A DNA stretch of 64,000 nucleotides. Source: Mycobacterium genavense ATCC 51234 (lineage in GTDB: Bacteria; Actinomycetota; Actinomycetes; Mycobacteriales; Mycobacteriaceae). Below, piece after piece: positions 51,467 to 63,824 of the stretch. Position 1 is the first letter of the stretch; the number at the start of each line of letters is the position of its first letter. A program made the translations under genes and the position numbers. The stretch spans positions 210,861 through 274,860 of the forward strand of contig NZ_JAGZ01000006.1 in assembly GCF_000526915.1 (NCBI RefSeq), read 5' to 3'. Below the pieces are notes generated by a model. The model searched no databases. It saw nothing but the letters and a program-made list of their open reading frames with translations, and was not told where the DNA came from.

Positions 51467-52138
51467 TCAGGCCGCGCCCTCGCCGAGGTACCGGGCCCAG
51501 GACGGATCCATTTCCTTGACCGTGGACAGCAGGCGCCAGTGCTGTCCGGTCGGTGGCAGCGGCGCGCGGCGCAGTGCCCATCCGAGTTCGGCGAGCAGCT
51601 TGTCGCCCTTGCGGTGATTGCAGGTCGAGCAGCAGGCCACGCAGTTCTCCCAGGAGTGGTCGCCGCCGCGGCTGCGGGGCACCACGTGGTCGACGGTGTC
51701 GGCCTTCGCGCCGCAGTAGGCGCAGCAGAAACGGTCGCGGTGCATCAGCGCGGCGCGGGTCATCGGGACCCGGGCCCGGTACGGCACCCGGACATAGGAC
51801 CGCAGCTGGATCACCGACGGCACCACGATCGACTCGCTCGCCGAGTGGATGACGGGTCCGCCGGGGTCGGCGTGCACCACGTCGGCCTTGCCGCAGATCA
51901 CCATCACGATCGCCCGCCGCATCGGCAGCGCGGTCAGTGGTTCGTAGGTGGAATTGAGCAGCAGCACCCGGCGGCGGCTCCAGATCGAGGCGCTCTCGTG
52001 CCGGTTGGGCGGATGAGTCTCGATGGCCGGGGTGGGGCGGTGAAAAACGCTATGCAGGGACGACGCGGTTGGGGGCCCGGTTAACCCTGCCGTGGCCCCT
52101 GAATTTCGGTGGCCGCGGCGTCTCTTGCCCTGCGCCAT
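51467..52138 (-). CDS. HNH endonuclease family protein (Rv2469c homologue)
   Basis: 223 residues from the ATG at 52138; the longer frame upstream is antisense to glbO and not protein-like. [20 protein letters not shown] starts the conserved region. The HNH nuclease core is [20 protein letters not shown], then [20 protein letters not shown], with two CxxC pairs binding zinc and the His/Asn catalytic set. Present in nearly all actinobacteria at this locus; its substrate is not known. Confidence 0.9.
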   Translation of the reverse strand: MAQGKRRRGHRNSGATAGLTGPPTASSLHSVFHRPTPAIETHPPNRHESASIWSRRRVLLLNSTYEPLTALPMRRAIVMVICGKADVVHADPGGPVIHSASESIVVPSVIQLRSYVRVPYRARVPMTRAALMHRDRFCCAYCGAKADTVDHVVPRSRGGDHSWENCVACCSTCNHRKGDKLLAELGWALRRAPLPPTGQHWRLLSTVKEMDPSWARYLGEGAA

Positions 52139-52292
52139 AGATCCTCCGCGGATAGTCCACCATGATTCGTCGCCAATCGCACGCCTAATTGCAGGTGCGC
52201 GCCGTGTCGAACCGGTGAACAGCAGGAACGCATCTGCGAATCTCGCGACCCGTTTGACTGCGCGGGCCGGCCGATGCACCACAATGGGGGTG

Positions 52293-52688
52293 ATGGATCA
52301 GGAACAACAGTCCTTCTACGACGCCGTCGGCGGCGCCCAGACCTTCAAAACGATCGTGGCGCGCTTCTACGCCCAGGTCCCCGAGGACGAGATCCTGCGC
52401 GAGCTGTATCCCCTCGACGACCTGGCGGGCGCCGAGGAGCGGTTGCGGATGTTCCTCGAGCAGTACTGGGGCGGCCCGCGCACCTATTCAGACCAGCGCG
52501 GACACCCGCGGCTGCGGATGCGGCACGTCCCGTTCCGGATCACCCCGATCGAGCGCGACGCGTGGCTGCGGTGCATGCACACCGCCGTCGCGTCCATCGA
52601 CGCACAGACTCTCGACGACGAGCATCGCCGAGAGTTGCTCAACTATCTGGAAATGGCTGCACACTCACTCGTCAATTCGCCCCTGTAG
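52293..52688 (+). CDS. glbO: truncated haemoglobin O
   Basis: 131 residues from the ATG at 52293; an ATG at 52284 is also in frame. [60 protein letters not shown] and [20 protein letters not shown] match M. tuberculosis GlbO closely, with Tyr B10, Tyr CD1, proximal His in MRHVPF and Trp G8 all present. It binds O2 tightly at the membrane and is linked to respiration. Followed 25 bp later by aglA. Confidence 0.96.
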   Translation: MDQEQQSFYDAVGGAQTFKTIVARFYAQVPEDEILRELYPLDDLAGAEERLRMFLEQYWGGPRTYSDQRGHPRLRMRHVPFRITPIERDAWLRCMHTAVASIDAQTLDDEHRRELLNYLEMAAHSLVNSPL

Positions 52689-52713
52689 CTACCCCTCAAC
52701 CGAACGGAGCAGG

Positions 52714-54282
52714 ATGAGCCCCGACGCATGGTGGTCGAGCGCGGTTTTTTACCAGATCTATCCACGATCGTTCGCCGACAGCAACGGCGACGGGGTCGGC
52801 GACATCGACGGCATCGTCGCGCACCTGGACCACCTCGAGCGTCTGGGCGTCGATGCGATCTGGCTCAGCCCAGTCACCGTCTCACCGATGGCCGACCACG
52901 GCTACGACGTCGCCGATCCCCGTGACATCGACCCGCTGTTCGGCGGGATGCCCGCGATCGACCGGCTGATCGCCGTGGCACACGAGCGCAACATCAAGAT
53001 CACCATGGACGTGGTGCCCAACCACACCAGCTCGCAGCACCCGTGGTTTGCCGCCGCGCTGGCCGCCGGCCCCGGCAGCGACGCCCGGAAACGCTACTAC
53101 TTCCGCGACGGCAAGGGACCCCACGGCGAGCTGCCGCCGAACAACTGGACGTCGGTGTTCGGCGGGTCGGCCTGGGAGCGGGTGATCGAACCGGACGGCA
53201 ACCCCGGCCAGTACTACCTGCACCTGTTCGATACCCACCAACCGGACCTGAACTGGGACAACCCCGAGGTGTTCGACGACTTCGCGACGTCGCTAAGGTT
53301 CTGGCTGGACCGCGGCGTGGACGGCTTCCGCATCGACGTGGCGCACGGCATGGCCAAACCGGCCGGCCTGCCCGACGCGAAGGAAACCGTCAAGGTGTTG
53401 TCGCATGCCGACGACGACCCACGTTTCAACAACCCGGCCGTGCACGACATCCACCGCAAGATCCGCAAGATCGTCGACGAGTATCCCGGCGCGGTGGCCA
53501 TCGGCGAGGTGTGGGTGCTGGACAACATGCTGTGGGCCGAGTACCTGCGGCCCGACGAACTGCATCTGGGTTTCAACTTCCGGCTGACCAAGGTCGGCTT
53601 CGACGCCGCCCAGGTCCACGACGCGATCGAGAATTCGCTCGCGGCCACCAAGATCTATGGCTCCGTCCCGACCTGGACGCTGTCCAACCACGACATCGAC
53701 CGTGAGGTCACCCGCTACGGTGGCGGCGAGATCGGCACGCGCCGAGCGCGGGCGATGTTGCTGGCGATGCTCGCCCTGCCGGGCACGGTGTTCATCTACA
53801 ACGGCGAGGAGCTCGGGTTGCCCGACGTGTTGGACCTGCCCGAGGAGGTGCTGCAGGACCCGACCTGGGAACGCTCGGGCCACACCGAGCGGGGTCGCGA
53901 CAAGGTCCGGGTGCCGCTGCCGTGGTCGGGCGATACTCCCCCGTTCGGGTTCTCCAGTTCGCCCGACACCTGGTTGCCGATGCCCGCAGATTGGGCTCCG
54001 CTGACCGTGGAGAAGCAGGACGCCGATCCCAACTCGACGTTGGCGTTTTTCCGCACCGCGCTCAAATTGCGCAGGGAGCGTGCCGAATTCGGCGGCGGCG
54101 CGCTCGAGTGGCTGACCGTAACGGACGACACGCTGGTGTTCCGGCGCGGCGCCGCGGGTCTGGTCTGCGCGTTGAACACCGGAAAGCGCCCGATGCCGCT
54201 GCCGGCCGGCGAACTCGTTTTGGCCAGCGCACCGTTGGTCGACGGTCAGTTGCCGGCCGACGCGGCCGCCTGGTTGGTCTAG
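52714..54282 (+). CDS. aglA: GH13 alpha-glucosidase
   Basis: 522 residues. VFYQIYPRSFADSNGDGVGD, VDAIWLSPVTVSPMADHGYD, MDVVPNHTSSQHPWF, DGFRIDVAHGMAK (nucleophile Asp about 208), AIGEVWVLDN (acid/base Glu about 263) and TLSNHDIDREVTRYG (third Asp) are the GH13 conserved regions. It releases glucose from alpha-1,4 or alpha-1,6 glucosides such as maltose or trehalose-derived chains. Matches Rv2471, downstream of glbO. Confidence 0.93.
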   Translation: MSPDAWWSSAVFYQIYPRSFADSNGDGVGDIDGIVAHLDHLERLGVDAIWLSPVTVSPMADHGYDVADPRDIDPLFGGMPAIDRLIAVAHERNIKITMDVVPNHTSSQHPWFAAALAAGPGSDARKRYYFRDGKGPHGELPPNNWTSVFGGSAWERVIEPDGNPGQYYLHLFDTHQPDLNWDNPEVFDDFATSLRFWLDRGVDGFRIDVAHGMAKPAGLPDAKETVKVLSHADDDPRFNNPAVHDIHRKIRKIVDEYPGAVAIGEVWVLDNMLWAEYLRPDELHLGFNFRLTKVGFDAAQVHDAIENSLAATKIYGSVPTWTLSNHDIDREVTRYGGGEIGTRRARAMLLAMLALPGTVFIYNGEELGLPDVLDLPEEVLQDPTWERSGHTERGRDKVRVPLPWSGDTPPFGFSSSPDTWLPMPADWAPLTVEKQDADPNSTLAFFRTALKLRRERAEFGGGALEWLTVTDDTLVFRRGAAGLVCALNTGKRPMPLPAGELVLASAPLVDGQLPADAAAWLV

Positions 54283-54337
54283 CCTCCCACCCGCAGGCCG
54301 ATTCGCGCCGCAGCCCGCCCTGGCCTATATGTGTTAC

Positions 54338-55375
54338 ATGGCAGCGTATGCGTGGGCAGTGATCGGAGCCGGCCCCGCCGGAATTGCCGCGGTGGGAAGG
54401 CTTTTAGATCAGGGCATCGCCGCAGAGAAGATCGCCTGGATCGATCCCGCTTTTGCGGCAGGCGATCTCGGCCAGAAGTGGCGCGCGGTGTCGAGCAACA
54501 CGATTGCCGAGACCTTCCTGAACTTCCTGAATAGCTCTGCGGCGTTTCGGTTCTCGGAGGCACCACCGCTGCGACTGCACGATGTCGACCCGAACGACAC
54601 GTGCGCCCTCGACCTGGTCGCCGACCCGTTGGTGTGGATCACCGCGCACTTGCGCGAGCGGGTACACGTTTTCCAAACGACAGCGACAGCGCTTTTCCTG
54701 GGCAATAGGCTATGGAGAATTGAAACCGACCGACAAGAAGTCGTCTCCGAAAATGTGATCCTCGCCGTCGGCGAGGTCCCCAAGAAGCTGGCTTACCCCG
54801 GCCTCGACGAGATTCCGGTGGAGGTCGCGTTGGATCCCGACCGGCTGACCGAGCGGTCGCTCGACGGCGCCACGGTGGCCGTCTTCGGCTCGTCGCACTC
54901 GTCGATGATCGTGCTGCCTAATCTGCTGCGCCACCCCATCAAGAGGGTGATCAACTTCTACCAGAGCCCAATGAAATACGCCGTGTATCTTGACGATTGG
55001 ATCCTGTTCGACGACACCGGCCTCAAAGGCCGGGCGGCCGCGTGGGCGCGGGAAAACATCGACGGCGTGTACCCGGAGCGACTGGAGCGATGCTGGGTGT
55101 CCAGCCCGGAATTCGACAAGCTACTCGCCCAATGCGATCGCGCGGTCTACACCGTCGGTTTCGAGCGCAGAAAGCTGCCCGAGACACCGCAGTGGGGCGT
55201 GCTGGATTACAACCGGAGAAACGGAATCCTGGCCCCGGGGCTCTTCGGGCTGGGCATCGCCTTTCCGGAGTACGCAGAAGACCCATACGGATTCGGGCAG
55301 TACCGGGTGGGGCTCAAGAAATTCATGGATTACCTGAATGCCGTTCTGCCGCTGTGGCTGCTGTATCGGACCTGA
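54338..55375 (+). CDS. FAD/NAD(P)-binding oxidoreductase, function unknown
   Basis: 345 residues from the ATG at 54338. WAVIGAGPAGIAAVGRLLDQ is an N-terminal FAD dinucleotide motif. ENVILAVGEVPKKLAYPG is the ATG-like second FAD motif, and ATVAVFGSSHSSMIVLPNLL is the NAD(P)-binding motif. The C-terminal part has YTVGFERRKLPETPQWG and ends YLNAVLPLWLLYRT. The architecture resembles flavin monooxygenase/ornithine hydroxylase or thioredoxin-reductase-like proteins without a CxxC pair. It is inserted between aglA and the Rv2474c homologue, where M. tuberculosis has other genes, and uses slightly more AT-rich codons. Confidence 0.75.
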   Translation: MAAYAWAVIGAGPAGIAAVGRLLDQGIAAEKIAWIDPAFAAGDLGQKWRAVSSNTIAETFLNFLNSSAAFRFSEAPPLRLHDVDPNDTCALDLVADPLVWITAHLRERVHVFQTTATALFLGNRLWRIETDRQEVVSENVILAVGEVPKKLAYPGLDEIPVEVALDPDRLTERSLDGATVAVFGSSHSSMIVLPNLLRHPIKRVINFYQSPMKYAVYLDDWILFDDTGLKGRAAAWARENIDGVYPERLERCWVSSPEFDKLLAQCDRAVYTVGFERRKLPETPQWGVLDYNRRNGILAPGLFGLGIAFPEYAEDPYGFGQYRVGLKKFMDYLNAVLPLWLLYRT

Positions 55376-55379
55376 CGGT

Positions 55380-56051
55380 TCACAGCAACGTCATCGCGGC
55401 CTCGCCGCGCCGGCGGTAGACCGAACCGAAACGCGCGTCCAGACGCAACCAGGCCGGAAGGGTCCGGACCCGGATCATTTCGTTCGCGTCGATTGCATCC
55501 CTTGACTGCGGCAGGAAACCCATTGCGGCCAAAGCGAACACGCAACGCATCGGCAGTCCCACGCTGACGTCGGCCGAGCTGACCCGGATCACCTCCTGGT
55601 CGAGCAGCGACGCCGGCGGACCGTGCGAGCTGCTGTGCTCCTTGGCCAGCCGGGCGCCTTCTTGCGCCAGGTCCATCATCACCTGCGCCGACACGTCGTC
55701 GAGGTAGGTGAAGCCGGATTCCGGCGGTAGCGCACTGCGCCACGACGAGTCCATCGCGAAACACGGATCGACGTAGCCGGTGCCGTCCATCGCCGACAGC
55801 CCGCGCGCCAGCCCGTCGGCTGCGACGGTCATGCCCTCGGGCCGCAGCCGGCCCGCCACCACCCGGCTGGCCAGCACGTCGAAACCCGTTGCCATCCAGG
55901 CGGTTAGCAAACCCGAAGATCGAGCCCGCAACCGAACGACCGCGGCATCATCAAGTCGCATGGCGTGATCGACGAACGCGGCCAGGTCGGCGCGGTGGGC
56001 CTGCATCGATTCCGGGCCCAGCCACAATCCGCGATCGGCTAACGCAGCCAA
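55380..56051 (-). CDS. conserved mycobacterial protein (Rv2474c homologue)
   Basis: 223 residues from a TTG that overlaps the thioesterase stop by 13 bases. No known domain is visible. Conserved-looking blocks include FVDHAMRLDDAAVVRLRARS, GLLTAWMATGFDVLASRVVA, FTYLDDVSAQVMMDLAQEGA and LLDQEVIRVSS. The sequence looks like a soluble cytoplasmic protein. Its tight coupling to the gdh-thioesterase run suggests co-expression. Confidence 0.75.
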   Translation of the reverse strand: MAALADRGLWLGPESMQAHRADLAAFVDHAMRLDDAAVVRLRARSSGLLTAWMATGFDVLASRVVAGRLRPEGMTVAADGLARGLSAMDGTGYVDPCFAMDSSWRSALPPESGFTYLDDVSAQVMMDLAQEGARLAKEHSSSHGPPASLLDQEVIRVSSADVSVGLPMRCVFALAAMGFLPQSRDAIDANEMIRVRTLPAWLRLDARFGSVYRRRGEAAMTLL

Positions 56052-56452
56052 CGTTGCAAATACTCCCGATGCTGTGGTGAAAGTCGCACCAGCCGCTGCT
56101 CCTGGATGTGAACGGCGGCCAGCTGCGACTCGGCGATGACGGCCGGCTTGGACTCCGGATCGGCGCTGACCGACCGCACCTCGTAGCCCAGCGTGAAGTC
56201 TACGGTCCGCAGCTGCTTGGTCCAGATGGTCACCTGCAGAGGCGAATCCACCAACTTCAGCTGCGCCTTGTAGGTGACCCGTACGTCGGTGATCAGCAGC
56301 CCGATCTCCAAGATGTCGACCTCGAAGGCCGGCTTGAGGAAGGGAACCCGTGACTCTTCCAGCAGCGTGACCATCGTGGCGTGGTTGACGTGTTGATACA
56401 TGTCGATGTCCGACCAGCGCACCGGCACCGACGCGACGTATCCGACGCTCAC
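56039..56452 (-). CDS. hotdog-fold acyl-CoA thioesterase (Rv2475c homologue)
   Basis: 137 residues from a GTG that overlaps the gdh stop by four bases. [20 protein letters not shown] is the 4-hydroxybenzoyl-CoA thioesterase signature with the catalytic Asp in [36 protein letters not shown] and FTLGYEVRS complete the hotdog fold. It hydrolyses small acyl-CoA esters; the substrate is unknown. Part of a gdh-thioesterase-Rv2474c operon. Confidence 0.88.
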   Translation of the reverse strand: MSVGYVASVPVRWSDIDMYQHVNHATMVTLLEESRVPFLKPAFEVDILEIGLLITDVRVTYKAQLKLVDSPLQVTIWTKQLRTVDFTLGYEVRSVSADPESKPAVIAESQLAAVHIQEQRLVRLSPQHREYLQRWLR

Positions 56453-59400
56453 CCGGATGTCCCTCGCCCGCTGGTGCGGGTCATGCGACGGATCTGCCGG
56501 GCCGCCACCGACAGCGTCGCGAGGTCTTTGCCGCCGCTGGCATAGATTTCGGTGAGCGTGCGCCGCGCCCGCTCCACCCGGGACGCGCTGATGTGCTCCC
56601 ACTCCGCGATCTTCTCTTCCCCACTTTCGTCCGGCTCCCCCACCGCCAGCACGTCCAGACACAGCGACCGCAGCGAGGCGTAGATGTCGTCGCGAATCGC
56701 CAAGCGCGCCAACGAATGCCAGCGGTCGTAGCGCGGCAACGCGGAGATCGCGGTGAGCAGGCCGTCGGTGCCCAGCCGGTCCATCAGCGCGAAGTACGTG
56801 TCCGCGACGTCGGCGGGATCGGTCTCGGTGATGTCGGCGATGTCGATGACGTCGAGCAGGCTGAAGCGGTACAGCCCGGCCGCCACCAGGTAGGACAGCT
56901 CTTCGGGCGCGCCTTCCGCGGCGAACGCCGCGGCTTCCTGTTCGACGATGGCCTTGTCGTCGCCGCGCAGCCATTCCGACATGCGCGGGGTCAGCGTTTT
57001 GACCTTGGCGGCGAACCTGTTGATCTCGGCGCCGACGGCCAGCGGCTGCGGACGATAGTTGAGCAGCCAGCGTCCGGCCCGGTAAATCAGCCGGCGGGTA
57101 TCCAGGGTTATCCGGTCCGACACCGCGACCGGGATGTCAGCCGCGCGGATGCCGCGCCAAATCTGGTCGATACCGAAGATCGCGTCGGTGGCGACCCAGG
57201 TGCGCACCGCGTCGATGTGCCCGACGCCGACATCCTGGGTGAGCCGGTAGGCGTAGCTGATGCCGGCGGTGTCCACCATGTCGTTGATCAGCATCGTCGT
57301 GACGATCTCGCGGCGTAGCTGATGAGTACGGATCTCCGGGGCGAACCGTTCGCGCAACGGTGTCGGGAAATATTTGGGCAGCCGTGAGGCGAAGACGTCC
57401 TGCTCCGGCAGCTCGGTGGTCAGCATCTCCGCTTTGAGGAGCAGCTTGACGTGCGCCATCAGCGTGCACAGCTCGGGCGAGGTGAGCCCGAGACCGGCCT
57501 CGGTGCGCCGCGCGATCTCCTTCTCCGACGGCAGCGCTTCCAGTTCGCGGTCGACGCCGTTCTCCTCGAGGTACTTGATCTGCATGGCGTGCACCGGCAG
57601 CAGGCTTGCGGCGTTGGCGCGGCTGGTGCCGATCAGGTCGTTTTGGTCCTCGTTGTCGGCGAGCACCAGTGTGGCGACCTCGTCGGTCATCGATTCCAGC
57701 AGCGCGCTGCGCTCGTCGGCGTTCACCTTGCCAGCGGTGACCAGCGAGTCGATCAGGATCTTGATGTTGACCTCGTGGTCGGAGCAATCCACGCCGGCGG
57801 AGTTGTCCATCGCGTCGGTGTTGACCCGCCCGCCGGCCAGGTCGAACTCGACGCGACCCAGGGCGGTCACGCCCAGGTTGCCGCCCTCGCCGATCACCTT
57901 GGCGCGCAACTGATTTCCGTTGACCCGCACCGGGTCGTTGGCACGATCCCCCACGTCGGCGTCGGACTCGGACTCGGCTTTGACGTAGGTACCGATGCCG
58001 CCGTTGAACAGCAGGTCCACCGGCGCCAGCAGGATCGCCTTGATCAGGTTGGGCGGAGCCATCTCGGTGATCTCGCCGTCGATGCCCAGCGCTTGGCGCA
58101 CCTGCGGGCTGATCGGGATCGCCTTCTGCTCGCGGCTGTACACCCCGCCACCCTCGCTGATCAACGACCTGTCGTAGTCCTCCCAGCTGGACCGCGGCAA
58201 CTCGAACATCCGCCGGCGTTCCGGCCACGTCGCCGCCGCGTCGGGGTTGGGGTCCAAGAAGATGTGCCGGTGGTCGAACGCGGCGATCAGCCTGATGTGC
58301 TTGCTCAGCAGCATGCCGTTGCCGAACACGTCGCCGCTCATGTCGCCGATGCCGACGACCGTGAAGTCCTCGGTTTGGGTGTCGACACCCATCTCGCGGA
58401 AGTGTCGCTTGACGGCTTCCCAGGCACCCTTGGCGGTGATGCCCATCGCCTTGTGGTCGTAGCCGACCGAGCCGCCGGACGCGAATGCGTCGCCCAGCCA
58501 GAAGCCGTAAGAGTGGGCGACATCGTTGGCGATGTCGGAGAAGGTGGCGGTGCCCTTGTCCGCGGCGACCACCAGATAGGCGTCGTCGCCGTCGCGACGG
58601 ATCACCTGCGGCGGCGGGCTGACCTTGCCGGTGGAGTGGTCGACGTTGTCGGTGACGTCGAGCAATCCGGAGATGAAGAGCTGATAGCAGGCGACGCCCT
58701 CGGCGCGGGTCGCGTCGCGGTCGGCCGCGGCATCGCCGGTGGGCAGCGGCGGTCGCTTGAGGACGAATCCACCCTTGGCCCCGACCGGCACGATGACGGC
58801 GTTCTTGACCGCCTGCGCCTTGACCAGGCCCAGGATCTCGGTGCGGAAGTCGTCGCGCCGGTCCGACCAGCGCAACCCGCCGCGCGCCACCGGGCCGAAC
58901 CGCAGGTGCACACCCTCGACGCGTGGTGAGTAGACGAAGATCTCGTACTTGGGCCGCGGCAGCGGAAGCTCGTCGACCAGTTGGGCATCCAGCTTGATCG
59001 CCAGCACATTGCGAGCCCGCGCAGAACCTTCGCGTGTCACAAAGTAATTCGTGCGCAGTGTCGCCTGCACCAGCGACGCGAAGGCACGCAGTATGCGGTC
59101 GGTGTCCAGACTGACCAACGCGTCGATGTCCGCGGCGACCGCGGCGGCGGCCGTCTGCGCGTCGCGACTGGTCGCCGAACCCGCGGTGTTGGGATCGAAA
59201 AGCGCTTCGAACAGCCGCACCAGCGATCGCGCGGTCGACGGGTGCTCGTTGAGCACCGATTCGATGTAGGCCTGGCTGTAGGGAAAGTTGGCCTGCCGCA
59301 AGTACTTTGCGTAGGCACGCAGCAGCACGACCTGCTGCCAGCTCAGCCCGGCGCGCGTCACCAGCTCGTTGAACCGGTCGACCTCGACGCGGCCGTGCCA

Positions 59401-61281
59401 AATCGCGGTGACCGCATCGGCGAAGCGTTCCGCCGTCGCGTCGCGGTCGGCCTGCGTCTGCGCCAGCTGGATGGTCGGGTGCGGCGAGATGCGGAACTGG
59501 TAGATCCACACCGGCAACCCGTCCGGCCGGACGACCGTGAACGGACGCTCCTCGAGCACCACCACACCCATGCTCTGCAGCATCGGCAGCAGCTGGCTCA
59601 GCGAGGCGCTGTGCCCGCCCAGGAACCAGGTCAGTTGCGCAGTTTCCTCGCCACGATCGGTGAATACCAGCTTGACCGAATCGTCGGTCAGCTCCTTGAT
59701 GATCTTGATGTGGCCGATCGCGTCCTCGGGCGTCAGCGCCGACTTGTAGGCCTCGGTGAAAGCGCTGGCGTAGTGCTCGGCGTCGGCGTGCGAGATCGCT
59801 CCGGTGGGTGCGGCGGCGACGAGGCGGTCCGACCAGGTGCGCGCGGCCTCGCTGATCAACGCCTGGATGCGCATCCGGTTCTTCTCCGAGACGTCGACCG
59901 GGCCCGCATCTTCGGGCAGTCTCACCATGAAATGCATTAGCGCCCAGGGTGATTCACTGACGCGGGCGGTGAATTCCAGTCGCGTCCCGCCGAATTCGCG
60001 AACCAGGATGCCCTCGATCTGCAGCCGCACCGCCGTGGTGTAGCGATCGCGAGGCACATACACCAGGCAGGAGACGAAGTAGCGCAGCCGGTCGTCGCGC
60101 ACGAACAACAACGCGCGCCGTTGGGATCCCAGATCCACCACGGCTTTGGCGATGGTAAAGAGCCGTTCGCCGCTGAGGGTGAACAGCTCCGAGCGCGGGA
60201 TGGTCTGGATCACGTCGAGGATCAACTGAGCCGGGTGGACGGGGTCGCTGTCGGCCATCCTTAGTGCCTCGCGGACCCGCCGCGATATCGACGGGATCTC
60301 CAAGACGTCGGCGTTCATCGCGGCGACGGTGAACAATCCGACAAAGCGGTGCTCGATCACGCCGCCCTCGACGTATTCGCGCACCCCGATGGCGTAGGGG
60401 TAGGCCCCGTAGCGCAGGTAGCTGCCGACGGTGGCCTGGGCCAGGACCAGAAGTTTGTCGTCGTCCGTCAGTCGTGGGCGCGAACCGGTGCGACTGCGCA
60501 GCACGCCGAGATCGCTTGTCCCGTCGCCGGAGACGAGGCCGTCGTGCACCCGGCACCGCTGGTAGCCCAGCAACAAGAAGTTGCCTTCACCCAGCCAACG
60601 CAGCAGCGCAGCGACATCTTCGCGATCGGCCGCGGTGAAGCGCCCCCCGATGTTGTTCTGGACGTCTGCGGCCAGGTTGCTCAGCGCGGCGATGATCGCC
60701 GACGCGTCCGCGGCCACCTGTTGGACGTCGCTGAGGACCTTCGGCAACACCCGTTCGACCTCGGCGAGCGCCTTGGTGTCGACCGACGGCACGAACTGGA
60801 TGTGGATCCACGCCTCGCCGACGTATTGCGGTGTGCCGGGCGCTTTGGGTTCGATGCTGAGCAGGTCGCCCGACGGGCTGCGCTGGACGTCGAACACCGG
60901 GGTCATCAGCGCGGAGTATGAGACGCCGAGTCGGTGCAGCAGCACCGTGACGGAGTCCATCAGCATGCCGCCATGGTCGGTGACGACCTGCAGCGCGGGC
61001 CCGAAACCCGCGGGATCCTCGGGCGGGTAGACCGCGACGCAGCTTTCGCCGGGCATCCGGTGTTGGCCGAGCCGGTAATGGGCACTCAGCAACGCCGGGG
61101 TGAGGATCGCGGCCGGAATGTTGAGGTCGATGGCGCCGGGTTCGAGGGTTCCGGGTTCTTTGTCGTGGGGGCCGCGATAGGTCTCGATGTAGGCCTTACA
61201 GATCCAGGCGGGAACGTCCGACATCGAGGAGAACGCGGTCCACGGCGTAGTTTCCTGCTTCGGTCCGGACCCGATCGTCAT
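56449..61281 (-). CDS. gdh: NAD-specific glutamate dehydrogenase, 180-kDa class
   Basis: 1610 residues, close to the M. tuberculosis enzyme. The N-terminal half is the long regulatory part with ACT-like segments. The catalytic core includes [54 protein letters not shown] (catalytic Lys region), [20 protein letters not shown] (NAD-binding) and [16 protein letters not shown]. It deaminates glutamate to 2-oxoglutarate and ammonia, linking nitrogen metabolism to korAB's substrate. In mycobacteria it is inhibited by unphosphorylated GarA. Intact despite its size. Confidence 0.97.
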   Translation of the reverse strand: MTIGSGPKQETTPWTAFSSMSDVPAWICKAYIETYRGPHDKEPGTLEPGAIDLNIPAAILTPALLSAHYRLGQHRMPGESCVAVYPPEDPAGFGPALQVVTDHGGMLMDSVTVLLHRLGVSYSALMTPVFDVQRSPSGDLLSIEPKAPGTPQYVGEAWIHIQFVPSVDTKALAEVERVLPKVLSDVQQVAADASAIIAALSNLAADVQNNIGGRFTAADREDVAALLRWLGEGNFLLLGYQRCRVHDGLVSGDGTSDLGVLRSRTGSRPRLTDDDKLLVLAQATVGSYLRYGAYPYAIGVREYVEGGVIEHRFVGLFTVAAMNADVLEIPSISRRVREALRMADSDPVHPAQLILDVIQTIPRSELFTLSGERLFTIAKAVVDLGSQRRALLFVRDDRLRYFVSCLVYVPRDRYTTAVRLQIEGILVREFGGTRLEFTARVSESPWALMHFMVRLPEDAGPVDVSEKNRMRIQALISEAARTWSDRLVAAAPTGAISHADAEHYASAFTEAYKSALTPEDAIGHIKIIKELTDDSVKLVFTDRGEETAQLTWFLGGHSASLSQLLPMLQSMGVVVLEERPFTVVRPDGLPVWIYQFRISPHPTIQLAQTQADRDATAERFADAVTAIWHGRVEVDRFNELVTRAGLSWQQVVLLRAYAKYLRQANFPYSQAYIESVLNEHPSTARSLVRLFEALFDPNTAGSATSRDAQTAAAAVAADIDALVSLDTDRILRAFASLVQATLRTNYFVTREGSARARNVLAIKLDAQLVDELPLPRPKYEIFVYSPRVEGVHLRFGPVARGGLRWSDRRDDFRTEILGLVKAQAVKNAVIVPVGAKGGFVLKRPPLPTGDAAADRDATRAEGVACYQLFISGLLDVTDNVDHSTGKVSPPPQVIRRDGDDAYLVVAADKGTATFSDIANDVAHSYGFWLGDAFASGGSVGYDHKAMGITAKGAWEAVKRHFREMGVDTQTEDFTVVGIGDMSGDVFGNGMLLSKHIRLIAAFDHRHIFLDPNPDAAATWPERRRMFELPRSSWEDYDRSLISEGGGVYSREQKAIPISPQVRQALGIDGEITEMAPPNLIKAILLAPVDLLFNGGIGTYVKAESESDADVGDRANDPVRVNGNQLRAKVIGEGGNLGVTALGRVEFDLAGGRVNTDAMDNSAGVDCSDHEVNIKILIDSLVTAGKVNADERSALLESMTDEVATLVLADNEDQNDLIGTSRANAASLLPVHAMQIKYLEENGVDRELEALPSEKEIARRTEAGLGLTSPELCTLMAHVKLLLKAEMLTTELPEQDVFASRLPKYFPTPLRERFAPEIRTHQLRREIVTTMLINDMVDTAGISYAYRLTQDVGVGHIDAVRTWVATDAIFGIDQIWRGIRAADIPVAVSDRITLDTRRLIYRAGRWLLNYRPQPLAVGAEINRFAAKVKTLTPRMSEWLRGDDKAIVEQEAAAFAAEGAPEELSYLVAAGLYRFSLLDVIDIADITETDPADVADTYFALMDRLGTDGLLTAISALPRYDRWHSLARLAIRDDIYASLRSLCLDVLAVGEPDESGEEKIAEWEHISASRVERARRTLTEIYASGGKDLATLSVAARQIRRMTRTSGRGTSG

Positions 61282-61383
61282 GCCGTTAGCTCCCTACTCA
61301 GGACGGATGGCACTACGCCCAGTCACCCCACTTCTCGGCGACCGAACCGGGCGCGTCGCTGCGGGCTGCTGGCAAAGGTGACA

Positions 61384-63060
<1,677 letters not shown>

Positions 63061-63145
63061 GCCGCGGTTTTGCCTTTCTGGTCTTCGAGAAGATCTCGCG
63101 AACCATCCTAGGCATCACCCGACGGCGGTAACCCGACGCCGTCAG

Positions 63146-63627
63146 CTAGGCAGACAGAGACAGCGGGCTGGGGTCCTCGGGACCGTCACCGGATTCGGCC
63201 GAGTCGTCCTCGGCGACCGGTTCGGGTGCGGTGTCGGCGACCGCGCCGGACGGTTCCACGTCGGGGCCGGTGTAGCCGGGCTTTTCGATCCGCACGTCGC
63301 GCGTGAAACATCGGGCCCGACGGACGTCGCGCGCATCTCCAGCGACGAACGCCGATTGCCGTCACGGTCCTCGTACTCGCTGGTGTAGACGAAGCCGACC
63401 ACGATCACCGGGGCGCCCTTGCCGAGCGCGGCCCCGACGCCGGTGACTAATTTGCCCCAGCAATTGACGTTGATGAACAGCGAGTTCCCCGGCTCCCAAC
63501 CGCCGTCCGCTGTCCGGCGGCGCGAATTGCTGGCTACCCGAAACTTCATTACCTCCTGGCTTCCGACCTGCCGGCGCTCGGGATTGTTGACGATGTGGCC
63601 GACGACGGTAACCGGTGTTTCGAACAT
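63146..63627 (-). CDS. single-strand DNA-binding-like protein with frameshifted tail
   Basis: The ATG at 63627 starts MFETPVTVVGHIVNNPERRQ, then FRVASNSRRRTADGGWEPGN, LFINVNCWGKLVTGVGAALG and VIVVGFVYTSEYEDRDGNRR, a complete OB-fold as in Rv2478c (the second mycobacterial SSB). After SVGPDVSRA one base is missing near 63305. The family-like tail (VRIEKPGYTGPDVEPSGAVA, ending EDPSPLSLSA) lies in the next frame and stops at 63146; as read, the tail is unrelated and stops at 63142. The acidic tip that recruits partner proteins would be lost. The DNA-binding domain is whole. Confidence 0.82.
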
Positions 63628-63824
63628 GACATGGTTCCTTTCGTATTGCGTGTGACTGCTGCCCATTGAGCGCGGGCGCACCGACGAGTCACCGGTGATC
63701 CGGTCCGATGGCCGTCGGGCGCGTTTGTGGATGAATTCGTGGCTGTGGATAAGGCGCGTCTGGGCGCTCGGGGGTTAGGGGTTTGGGGCCGTGGTTTGTC
63801 GTGGCCGGTTGTGAGGATGGGGTT

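Noticed and set aside
57137..59509. 790-codon open frame on the minus strand
   Set aside because: Shadow of gdh in another frame of the same strand; Arg/Gly-rich with no domain.
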